Of a stretch of DNA of 64,000 nucleotides, positions 44,737 to 54,400 are shown piece by piece. Position 1 is the stretch's first letter; each line of letters starts with the position of its first letter. The translations under genes and the position numbers were made by a program. The notes beneath the pieces are model-generated. The model searched no databases, was not told where the DNA came from, and saw nothing but the letters and a program-made list of their open reading frames with translations. Origin of the DNA: Streptomyces sp. NBRC 110035 (GTDB taxonomy: Bacteria; Actinomycetota; Actinomycetes; Streptomycetales; Streptomycetaceae); the NCBI RefSeq assembly GCF_000829695.1, contig NZ_BBNN01000024.1, forward strand, positions 124,001 to 188,000, in the 5' to 3' direction.

Positions 44737-45114
44737 TTACTCCGCCCCTGTAGTCAGCACCGAACCAGCATGGTCCCCGTGGTCGGCACCGACCACGCTA
44801 GCGCCCGTCAGCACCTGATCCATTACGGACCTCAGTCTGCCACCAGCATCCGGGGTCAGACGGCCATAGGTGTCGGCCGTGATCTGGATGGTGGAGTGAG
44901 CCCTTTCCGAGCTGACGGTGTGACCGCGAGCTCGGAAAGGGCTCAATGCGTTGATCGCACCGGACAGGACCGTACCGAGTATGAGAAAGGGCAATGCCTG
45001 CACCGCGATAGAGAGAAAGACAGTCCGCCATGCCTGCACGGCTGGCTCATTCCCCCACCGGCCGACGGCGAAGAGCGCCGTCCCGGGAAGCACCGCCGCT
45101 CCCAGGAGCAGCAA
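44737..45114 (-). pseudogene. Chimeric remnant: YraQ-type permease N-terminus joined to a tyrosine integrase C-terminus
   Basis: One open frame of 125 codons. Residues 1-55 contain W-R-T-V-F-L-S-I-A-V-Q-A-L-P-F-L-I-L-G-T-V-L-S-G-A-I-N, the start of a DUF318/YraQ permease. From about residue 72 it reads H-S-T-I-Q-I-T-A-D-T-Y-G-R-L-T-P-D, which is the C-terminal helix region of phage-type tyrosine recombinases (S-I-Q-I-T-x-D-T-Y-G-H, with the catalytic Tyr). The joint is a 49-bp inverted repeat (44897-44945). Neither half could work alone. It looks like deletion scar from an integrated element. Confidence 0.7.
44897..44945. repeat. 17-bp perfect inverted repeat at the permease/integrase joint
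   Basis: TGAGCCCTTTCCGAGCT (44897-44913) and AGCTCGGAAAGGGCTCA (44929-44945) flank a 15-nt loop. The repeat is translated in frame in the chimeric remnant, so it may be an inserted small element or a recombination product. Confidence 0.75.
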
Positions 45115-45420
45115 CGGCCACCACCGCAGCCAGCCTGGGACCGGAGCGTCATTGGTGGCCGCGGCGGCAGTTGCGGCTCCGGGGAGCTCCTCGGTCTGTT
45201 CTTATGTCTTGGGCGTACCGCTCCGAATGTCTGATGTTCGGAACGAAGATAGCGGTTCTGCGATGGGCGACCGGCACGGAAGCCGAACAGTCCGCCATGG
45301 GCTGGCGCTGTGTGCCAGCCCACCCGCCCACAACCTGACATCAGCAAGGTCCCCACCCATAACCACACCAAATGACCGACCTGGCCAGCAGTCACAGCAA
45401 GCACCGTTGCAGTACTACAG
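45115..45420. other. Intergenic stretch with hairpins between element remnants
   Basis: No gene is supported. TCCGAA/TTCGGA surrounds 9 nt near 45220-45240, and TGGGCTGGC (45298-45306) pairs with GCCAGCCCA (45314-45322) around a 7-nt loop. The DNA is visibly less GC-rich than the core regions. Confidence 0.4.
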
Positions 45421-45715
45421 GGTCTGTTTCATCTCGCGGTGCTCGTTCCCGCTCTGGCCGAGACCCATGAGCGCATGAACCCCCGACTACGCAGCAGCAC
45501 GCTGATCTGGGATCGAGGCACGGAACTGGCAGCCCACGAGCATCTCAGCGCTGACACCGGTGTCGACGTGTTCTTCGCAGCACCGCGTAACCCCTGGCAA
45601 CGTGGAACCAACGAGAACACCAACAAACTGCTCCGGCAGTACCTGCCCAAAGGAACGAACCTGTCGACGCGCTCCACACCGTCACCGCGACGCTCACGCC
45701 CGGGGGCCGACCGGG
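45421..45715 (+). mobile_element. IS30-family transposase C-terminal remnant
   Basis: Plus-strand translation from 45421 gives T-L-I-W-D-R-G-T-E-L-A, then V-D-V-F-F-A-A-P-R-N-P-W-Q-R-G-T-N-E-N-T-N, then L-L-R-Q-Y-L-P-K-G-T. The P-W-Q-R-G-T-N-E-N-T-N-G-L-L-R-Q-Y-F-P-K block is diagnostic of IS30 DDE transposases (last Asp and Glu). The frame shifts after about 45675 (D-A-L-H-T-V-T-A-T-L-T continues in another frame). The N-terminal HTH part and the terminal repeats are missing. Confidence 0.85.
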
Positions 45716-45739
45716 GTGGTGCCCTGCCGGTCACTGCCG

Positions 45740-46876
45740 TCAGGCCGGGCGGTAGGTGCCCGGGGCGAGGTAAACGGCGAAGCGCGGGGCCGGCCCACCG
45801 CGGTAGGAGAGGAAGTTCTGGGTCGCCGACTCCGTCAGCGGACCGTCCGACAGAGCGTGGAGAGCGGCCGTGTAGGGCGCCGGGTGCACGTTCTCCTCGC
45901 GCATGAAGGCCGCCACGCGGTCGTGCGCGGTCGCGTCGTCGCTGTGACCGGGGATGAGCGGCACATAGAGCGTGGCGCCCGGCGCGTCCTGAGCAGAGCT
46001 GAAGCTCCAGCAGGTGACGGGGGGCTTCTGCCATCCGGACTCGCGGCATCCGGTGACACGTTCGAGAGCACGGGCGAAGGAACCGGGTACGTGATCGCGG
46101 GCGACGGCCGACTGGGCATCTATGTCGTCGACGGTCACACCTGTGTGCGCGAGGTAGACCTTGCAGCGGGCTTCTCGGGTGGCGGACAGGTCCAGGGCCA
46201 GTCCGACAGGTTCGTGCGCGATGCCGTGGATGCCACCCAGGTGATCGGCGAGGGCGTGCCAGGGGCGTTCCATGCCCAGCCGGATCATGGCCTCCTCTGT
46301 GCGAGCAACAGCGTGCTCGCGGCCGGCGACGGCGGGGTTGAGATAGATCTTGTAGAGCGGGTGTCCGCCCCGCCGCCAGGCAACCCCGTGGGAGAGCGAG
46401 AAGTATCCGCGCGGGTCCCCGTCCGTGAAGAGGGCCTCGACGGCGAGGTAGCGCTCGATCGAGACTCCCGGACGGTCGGCCAGGCTGCGGGTGAAAGCCC
46501 TGCCGTCTTCCTGACGGGCAAGAGACGTCCCCGGGTGACTCGGGGTTTCGAGCGAAAGGCGCAGTTCGCTCTGGCCGTCGGCCCAGGCGAACGACACTTC
46601 GAAAGGCATGCCGTCGATGGCGACCCAGCACACGCGCTCGGGCGGCTTCCCCGCGGGGAGTTCACCCCAGGCCCCGAACAGCTCGCGGACCAGGGCGAGC
46701 CTCGACCGCCGTTCGCTTTCGCTCGCACCGAGCACCTCGCTCCCGCGCCGGATCTTGTCGCAGGCGATGTCGGCGTAGCTGTCGGTCGGTTTGTACCTCT
46801 GAGACTCGAAGCGCACGGGCCGTCCCACCATCTCGGCGGCGACTCCCGTGTCCGGTGTGAGAGCAGCATCTTCCAT
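45740..46876 (-). CDS. tleC: DMATS-type aromatic (indole) prenyltransferase
   Basis: 378 residues of the ABBA/DMATS fold: R-F-E-S-Q-R-Y-K-P-T near the start, C-W-V-A-I-D-G-M-P-F-E-V-S-F-A, R-L-S-L-E-T, then strand motifs Y-K-I-Y-L-N-P and C-K-V-Y-L-A-H that carry diphosphate-binding Lys/Tyr residues. Bacterial members prenylate tryptophan, indole or indole alkaloids. ATG 46876 is chosen because GGGAG precedes it by 6-8 nt. It is oriented away from the NRPS genes but belongs functionally with them: TleC (geranyl, C7) and MpnD (dimethylallyl) prenylate indolactam V. The choice of prenyl donor cannot be read here. The gene symbol is by inferred role. Confidence 0.8.
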   Translation of the reverse strand: MEDAALTPDTGVAAEMVGRPVRFESQRYKPTDSYADIACDKIRRGSEVLGASESERRSRLALVRELFGAWGELPAGKPPERVCWVAIDGMPFEVSFAWADGQSELRLSLETPSHPGTSLARQEDGRAFTRSLADRPGVSIERYLAVEALFTDGDPRGYFSLSHGVAWRRGGHPLYKIYLNPAVAGREHAVARTEEAMIRLGMERPWHALADHLGGIHGIAHEPVGLALDLSATREARCKVYLAHTGVTVDDIDAQSAVARDHVPGSFARALERVTGCRESGWQKPPVTCWSFSSAQDAPGATLYVPLIPGHSDDATAHDRVAAFMREENVHPAPYTAALHALSDGPLTESATQNFLSYRGGPAPRFAVYLAPGTYRPA

Positions 46877-46916
46877 TGACTCTCCCTGCACAACTGGGCA
46901 CAAGTAGCGGGCGCAA

Positions 46917-46929
46917 ACGATCGGATCGT
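46917..46929. promoter_or_regulatory. Palindrome upstream of the prenyltransferase gene
   Basis: ACGATC-G-GATCGT is a perfect inverted repeat about 41 nt upstream of the prenyltransferase start. An AT-rich tract at 46968-47000 behind it (rare in this genome) would hold the -10/-35 region. A regulator-binding role is inference. Confidence 0.45.
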
Positions 46930-47384
46930 CTCACCCGGTGACCGCCTGCACCTGATGTCCGGCGAGATTCATTATGCTATGAGATATAAAGTACATATGT
47001 TTCAGCCAAGTTCAGGTTTAATTCGACACACCCCTGTGCAGTACGAGCGACGCGGATGGCGGTCGACCGCACTACGTCGCTGACTGTGCACACAGGGTCG
47101 TACCTGCGCTTACCCGTGGTCGTACCGGTCTCTGCGAGGTCGGGCCGAGAACGGCCTGAAGATCTCACCTGCGAAATTTGCGTGGCGGTGTTCTGCTACA
47201 CGACCGCAACACGTCGGCCGGAGCCGTGCATGTTCGCGCATCTCCCCCAGCGAGCAGGGACGCCTACGGGGAGCTGTTGAAGCGTGACCGCGCCGCAGCA
47301 CCCGCTCTGGTGAACCCGGGACATGAACGCTCGCCACAGCCGACTTACCGTCGATGCCCTTGGTGCGGCTCTCGCTCTCGTGCC
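46930..47384. other. Intergenic region, AT-rich at its left end
   Basis: No supported gene in about 450 bp. 46968-47000 is the most AT-rich stretch seen in the window (ATTATGCTATGAGATATAAA), suggesting promoter DNA and foreign origin. The remainder shows no coding similarity I recognise on either strand. Confidence 0.4.
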
Positions 47385-48122
47385 TCACCTGCACCACCCG
47401 GTGCACAGCGGCCGGTACACGGCGAAGCCGACGGACGAGCGGAATGAGAGTCCAGGAAGCCGGACGGCCACAGGCAGGCAGCGACAGGCCGGGTGAGCTC
47501 GAGCGGGCAACCGCGACCGGAGGTCCGCAAAGAGAATTGTCGGGCCGACAACGGCCGGCGTGCACCCGATGCCCGGTGTCCCGTCGAACTGCTCCACGCC
47601 GTCCTCTGCCCGCCTGGGCGCCTCGCTCGCCGCGCCGATCTCCGCGACCTCGGGGACCACTGCCCCGGAGAGCCCGGCGAGGACGCACTCGAGGGTCTTG
47701 CGGACGCTGTGGCCGGAGACGTCGAGGAGCTGGTCCAGTACGAGCCCGCTGTGGGTGGTCAGGCCGGGATAGACGTCCAGCGGGGTGATCGAGGCGATGC
47801 CGGTCATCTCGAGGTACGCCGCGAGGCCGGCCTCCTCGGCCTCGGCGAGCGGGGCTCACTGCACCAGGTTGGCGATGATGAGGCGGCCACCGGGTCGCAG
47901 GGCTGTGGCGAGTCGCCTCACTACGCGCCGCGGATCGGACATGTGCAACAGCGACTCGAACAGCCACACCGCGCCGAAGGACTCGGGTTCGGAGCAAAGG
48001 TCGGCCGCGTCGCCGTGCTGGAACCTCACCTGCCCGTCAAGACCTTCTGCCTCGGCCGCCAGGTTCGCCAGAGCGCGATCCTCCCAGCGCAGCGCGGAGC
48101 ACACCGGAGCTTTGCCCGACAT
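47385..48122 (-). pseudogene. SAM-dependent methyltransferase pseudogene (Methyltransf_11, RebM-like)
   Basis: Minus-strand residues include V-R-F-Q-H-G-D-A-A-D-L, A-V-W-L-F-E-S-L-L-H-M-S-D-P and L-R-P-G-G-R-L-I-I-A-N-L-V-Q, clear post-I and motif III of a small-molecule methyltransferase. A TGA at 47856-47858 interrupts the frame right after this. The same frame continues as A-P-L-A-E-A-E-E-A-G-L-A-A-Y-L-E, then a normal C-terminus (S-I-T-P-L-D-V-Y-P-G-L). The stop is one base from CGA (Arg). The 5' half with the glycine motif I is missing before about 48090. It lies between the prenyltransferase and the NRPS gene. Confidence 0.75.
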
Positions 48123-48481
48123 TTACCACGAACCGCCCTTCGGCACTTCATTCCGGCCAATCTCCGGGCCGCACATCTGACGGATGACCTCACGACTGCG
48201 CCCTGCTGCCGGTGGTGCAGCCAGGGCTCGCGCCCCAGCGGAACCGCCTCCGGGAGTGACCGCACCTGCGGATTGGCCGCAGAACCCCACACGACCGATC
48301 AGTTACAAGAACGGCCGAATCGGCCACTGCCCCGTTTCCGCATCGCAACGCACTGCGACATTATCGCTACGCATCGTCCGCTTACGTATTCACCAGACGA
48401 CTGAGTGCGCCTTCCCCAGTGCGGCCGTCCGGCAGGCCGGCCGCACCGTGCTCCGAGGAGCCCGCGCAGAGGAGTTGACGC
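48123..48481 (+). promoter_or_regulatory. Upstream region of the NRPS operon
   Basis: This 359-bp region should hold the promoter for the NRPS-mbtH-P450 transcript. GGCCGA-A-TCGGCC (48313-48325) is a palindrome; GACATTATCGCTACGCATCG and TTACGTATTCACC at 48355-48400 are AT-richer promoter candidates. The ribosome site GAGGAG lies at 48467-48475, before GTG 48482. Confidence 0.5.
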
Positions 48482-51400
48482 GTGTCCGCACAGCACCACT
48501 CCCTCCCACCCCGGCTCCCGGCCGATGCTCCGCGCTCCGCGGTCCCCCTCGGACGTTCCGGCCCGTCCGACGCCGCCGCCGCGACGCTCCCGGAAGCCTT
48601 CGTGCGACAGGCTCGGCTGACTCCCGATGCGACCGCACTGATCTGTGGCGCCGAGGAGGACACGGCCATGACGTACCGGGAAGTCGACGCTCGTTCCGAC
48701 CGCCTGGCCCGGCGTCTTGCCTCGGAGGGGGCGGGTCCGGGTTCCACCGTGGCGGTCCTGATGGAACGCTCGACCGATCTCGTGGTGTCTCTGCTCGCCA
48801 TCGTCAAGTCCGGTGCCTGTTATGTGCCGTTGGACGCACGGCAACCCGCATCGCGACTGCAGTGGATGGTCGAGCAGACCCGATCCCGGTTGATCCTGAC
48901 GGACGGGCCACGTCCCCAGGACGAGTTCGGCGCCGGGCCACGGGTCCTGTCGGTGCACTCCGGCGCCTCGGACGGGCACGAGGGCCCGGCCTCCCCCGGT
49001 ATCCCTGCCGAACCGCGGCAGCTCGCCTACGTGATGTTCACCTCCGGCTCCACCGGTACGCCCAAGGGCGTAGCGGTGACTCACGAGAACGTCGTGGGTC
49101 TTGCCCGGGACCACACCTGGCGCAGCGGTGCCCACGAGCGGGTCCTGCTGCACTCGCCGCACGCTTTCGACGCGTCCACCTACGAATTGTGGGTGCCGCT
49201 GCTGTGCGGCGGGACGGTCGTGGTCGCGCCCCCGGGCGAACTGGACGCCCGAGGCATTGCCTCGGCGGTCTCGGACGCGGGGATCACCGGATTGTGGGTG
49301 ACCGCCGGGCTGTTCTCCGTCCTCGCGGAGGAGGATCCGCAGTGCTTCCGCGGCGCGCGCGAAGTGTGGACCGGCGGGGACGCAGTCTCGCCCGCGGCCG
49401 TCCGGCGGGTCCTGCGGGCCTGTCCCGGCACGGCGGTCGTCAACGGCTACGGGCCGACGGAGACGACGACGTTCGCCACCTACCACCGGGTCGCCGACAC
49501 CGGTGGCCCGGGCACCGTGGTTCCCATCGGCGCCGCCATGTCGGGCATGCGCATCGAGGTCCTCGACCGGCAGTTGCGCCCGGTCCCACCGGGTGCGGTC
49601 GGGGAACTGTACGTCGGCGGCTCGGGCCTGGCCCGTGGTTACTGGAATCGCCCGGCCCTGACCGCCGAACGGTTTGTCGCCGACCCTCTGGGAGAGCCCG
49701 GCGCCCGGCTCTTCCGAACCGGTGACCTGGTGCGCGGCAGGTTGGACGGTCTCCTGGAGTTCGTGGGCCGCAGCGATGATCAGGTGAAGATCCGTGGTTT
49801 CCGCGTCGAGCCCGGCGAGGTGGAGGCCGCCCTCTCGGAGCACCCGGGTGTCGCCCAGGCCGTGGTCGTGACCAGGGAGGACCGGCCCGGACACAGACGG
49901 CTCATCGGCTATGTCGTCCCCACCGATGGGGCCGGGACCGAGCAGGGCAGCGCGGACGCGGTGAGCGAGTGGCAGGGGATCTACAACTCGCTCTACAGCG
50001 AGATCGCTCAAGTGCCCTTCGGCGAGGACTTCTCCGGCTGGCACAGCAGCTACGACGGCCGGCCCATCCTGCCGGAGCAGATGCGGGAGTGGCGCGACGC
50101 AACCGTGGAACGAATCCGTGAACTGAACCCACGTCGCGTCCTGGAGATAGGCGTGGGCACCGGGCTGCTGATGTCACGGCTGGCTCCGCGATGCGACGCC
50201 TACTGGGGAACGGACCTGTCAGGCCGGGCCATCGAGGCACTGACCGAACTGGTGCGTCAGGATGCCTTGCTCGCGGACCGGGTCGAACTGAGCGCCCGCG
50301 CGGCCGACGACATCAGCGGCCTGCCCGCCGACTTCTTCGACACCGTCGTCATCAACTCCGTCACCCAGTACTTCCCGGACGCGCACTACCTCACGAACGT
50401 CCTGGCCAAGGCAGTCGAGCTGCTCGTTCCCGGCGGGTCGGTCTTCGTCGGAGACGTACGCAACCTGTGCCTCCTTCGCGCCTTCCACACCGATGTCCAG
50501 CTGCGCCGCCCCGAATTGCCGTCGAGCCCCGCCGCCCTGCGCGCGGCCGTCGGACACGGCATGGTCCGGGAGAAGGAGCTGCTGGTGGACCCGGCGTTCT
50601 TCACCGAACTGACGGACACCGTCCCCGGCATCGGCGGCAGCGAGGTGCGGGTGAAGCGGGGACGGTACGTCAATGAGCTGACCCGCTACCGCTACGACGC
50701 CGTGCTGCGCAAGGCCGTACGCGGAGCCGGTCTCGTTCTCCCCGTGGAAGACCTGCGGTGGGGCCAGGACGTCTCGGACCTGGAATCGCTGGCCGGCCGC
50801 CTCGGTGCCGGACGGCCCGTCGACATCCGGGTGACGGGGATGCCCGACAGCCGGATCGCACCCGTCGCCGCGGCACTGCGGGCACTGGACGGTGAGGGAG
50901 ACACGGGCCGGATCCACTCGTTGGGCGTGCAGGACGACGCCGAGACCCTCTTGATCGAGCAAGTGCACGAGCTTGCCGCGCGGTTTGGCCTTCGAGCCTC
51001 CGTCACCTGGTCCGCCACCGCTGATGACGCCTTGGACATCGTGCTGACCCGCCGCCCGCCCGGCGCACCCGGCGGTGGAGCCCCGGCACCGGCCGGTACG
51101 GCGCTGGACTCACTCGTCAACGCCCCCTCCACTGCGCGGGACACCGGCGCCCTGGTCTCCTCGGTCCGCGACTTCCTGAAGAGGCGGCTACCCGAGTACC
51201 TGGTCCCGGCCGCCACGGTGGTGCTCGAGGCCATGCCACTGACGCCACACGGCAAGGTGGACCGCCGACGGCTGCCGGAGCCCGACATCGGCTCCGCCGA
51301 GGACGGACGGTCACCGCGCACCCCTCTCGAAGAGCTGCTGTGCGGGCTGTTCGCCGATATCCTGGGCGTGTCGAGAGTCACCATCGACGACAGCTTCTTC

Positions 51401-54400
51401 GCCCTCGGCGGCCACTCCCTTTCCGCCACCCGCCTCAGCTCCCGGCTGCGGTCAGTGCTCGGCCTGGAGCTGCCGGTGCGCAGCGTCTTCGAAGCACCGA
51501 CCGTCGCCGGTCTGGCCGAAGCCGTGCGGCAGGCGTCGGCCGGGGGCCGTCCCCCGCTCCAGCCCATGGAGCGCCCCGATGAGGTACCGCTGTCCTTCGC
51601 GCAGCACCGTCTGTGGTTTCTCGACCGGCTCCAGGGTCCGGCCGCGACGTACAACGTCCCGCTCGTCCTTGAGCTGGAAGGGGAGTTGGACCGGGCGGCG
51701 CTCGAAGCCGCGCTCGCCGATGTCGTCGAGCGCCACGAGAGCCTGCGGACGGTCTTTCCTGAAACGGCAGGTGTGCCCAGGCAGTCGGTCTTTGACGGCG
51801 CGGCCGCACGGCCGCCGCTCGATGTCAGTACGGTGGCGCCCGCGGAACTCGACGCGGCGGTGGCCGCGACGGTACGCCACCCGTTCAACCTGGCGGGCCA
51901 CATTCCGGTCAGGGCGCACCTGTTCAGCACGGCCCCGGACCGCCACGTCCTGGCACTGACCGTCCATCACATCGCCTGCGACGGATGGTCCCTCGCACCG
52001 CTGTGGCGGGACCTCGCCACAGCCTACGCGGCGCGCCGCCGCGGTGAGGTTCCCGGCGCGGAACCGCTGCCGGTCCAGTACACGGACTACACCCTGTGGC
52101 AGCGTCGACTCCTGGGCGAGGAGGACGACCCCGACAGTCCGGCCGCCCGTCAGCTCGCGTACTGGACCGGCGCTCTGAAAGGACTGCCCGAGTACGCCGA
52201 ACTCCCCCTCGACCGGCCCCGCCCGCAGTCCGCGTCCCACCACGGCGATACTCTGCACTTCGCGGTGGACGCCGAGCTGCACCGGCGGATCGTGGACCTG
52301 GCGGGGCGGTGCGGGGCGAGCCCGTTCATGGTGGTGCACGCCACGCTCGCCACCTTGCTGAGCAAGCTGGGCGCGGGCCACGACATCGCGATCGGCACCC
52401 CGGTGGCGGGCCGCACGGATCAAGCCCTGGATGATCTGGTGGGGTTCTTCGTCAACACCTTGGTGCTGCGTACCGACACCTCGGGGAACCCCGCCTTCCG
52501 GGATCTGCTCGCCCGGGTGCGGGAGACCGATCTGGCCGCGTACGCCCATCAGGACCTATCGTTCGAGCGGCTTGTGGACGCCCTCGCCCCGGCGCGCGGG
52601 ACGCCCCACCACCCTCTGTTCCAGGTGATGCTGGCCCTGCAGAACGCTCCGCAGGGCGCGCCGGAGCTGCCGGGCCTGACCGTCAGGGAGCGTGCGGTGA
52701 GCACTGGTGCCTGCAGGTTCGACCTTTCACTGAGCCTGCGGGAGCGCCAGGGCGCCGACCAGCGCCCGCAGGGGATGGACGGCGTGGCGGAGTACAGCAC
52801 CGACCTGTTCGACCGGGGCAGCGTCGAGCGTCTCATCCACCGGTTCCTTCGCTTCCTCAACGCGGTCACCACCGACCCCGGGCAGCGGATCGGCACGCTG
52901 GATGCAGTCCTCCCCGGCGAGCGGGAGACGCTGCTGAAACAGAGCCGCAACACGCTGCGGGATGTACCGCGACTTCCCCTGCCCGATCTGTTCGAGACGC
53001 AGGTCAAGCGGACGCCCGAGGCAACAGCGCTGCTCTTCGACAACGGTGTGGGGTCAGCACGGAAAATGACTTACCGTCAGCTCAACGCACGGGCGAACCA
53101 GCTCGCCAGGTACCTCGTCGGCTGCGGCATCGGCCCCGAGCAGTACGTGGCCATCGCACTGCCCCGCACGGTCGACTCGGTCATCGCCGCCCTCGCCGTG
53201 CTGAAGGCGGGAGGCGCGTATCTGCCGCTGGATGCCAACTACCCTGCCGTCCGGCTCCGGTTCATGCTTGAGGACGTCCGTCCGGCGCTGCTCCTCACCG
53301 ACTTCGACACGTCGTTTACCCTTCCGGACGTTCCCGGCGTCCCTGGCATGCGCCGAGTCGTCCTGGACCAGGCCGAGACCCGGCACGCCGTCGGCCTGTG
53401 TCGGGAGACGGACGTCGCCGACGGTGAGCGGGTGCGCCCGCTGGCGGACACGAGTCCGGCATACGCCATCTACACCTCCGGGTCCACCGGCCGCCCCAAG
53501 GGCGTGGTGGTGACCCACTCCGGCTTCTCCGGTGTCGTCGAGGTGCAGCTGCGGCGGTTCGGGGTGACGGCGTCGAGCCGGATCCTTCAGTTCGCATCGC
53601 ACAGCTTCGACGGGGCGGTGTGGGAACTGTGCGGAGGGCTGCTGACCGGGGCCACACTGGTGATGGCACCGGCAGAACTCACCGCACCCGGGCCCGGCTT
53701 GGCCGCCCTGGTCGAGCGGCTCGGCGTCACCCACGCGACGCTGCCGCCGACCGCGCTGACCGTGCTGGAGCCCGCTCAGCTGGCTTCCGTGTCCTCGCTG
53801 ATCGTCTCGGGTGAAGCATTGTCGGGGAAGACGGTTCGGCGCTGGTCGGCCGGACGCCGCTTCATTAACGGCTACGGCCCGACCGAGACCACCGTGTGCG
53901 CCACGCTCAGCTCCCCGCTCTCCGGCAGCGGTACGCCTCCGATCGGCACACCCACCGTGGGCGCGAGCACCTACGTCCTCGACCGCGACCTGTGTCTCGT
54001 GCCGCCCGGGATGCCCGGAGAGCTGCACGTCTCCGGGGCCGGACTTGCCCGCGGCTACCTGCGCCGGCCGGGACTCACGGCCGACCGGTTCGTGGCCGAC
54101 CCGTTCGGCGCCCCCGGCTCCCGGATGTATCGCACCGGCGACATCGTTCGCTGGAACAGCGACGGGGAACTGGAATACATGGGCCGTGCCGACGGGCAGG
54201 TCAAGATTCGGGGGTTCCGGATCGAGCCGGGCGAGGTCGAGGCCGCCCTGAGCGCCCATCCGGACGTCGCGCAAGCCGTGGTCGTCCCCCGCAAGGACAG
54301 CCGCGGCGCCACCTGCCTCGCCGGATACGTCGTGCCCGCCGGCCACTCGGTGGGCCTGAACGGCCTTGAGCTGCGCTCTCATCTGGCCGGTCTGCTGCCC

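Noticed and set aside
44700..44900. tRNA gene as integration site for the island
   Set aside because: No cloverleaf with T-arm GTTCGANNC or CCA-type end could be found between sbcD and the integrase remnant.
47385..48122. TleD-like C-methyltransferase
   Set aside because: The remnant's motifs (A-V-W-L-F-E-S-L-L-H-M, Y-L-E-M-T-G-I-A-S-I-T-P) fit RebM-like Methyltransf_11 enzymes and not what I recall of TleD, so I did not assign it.
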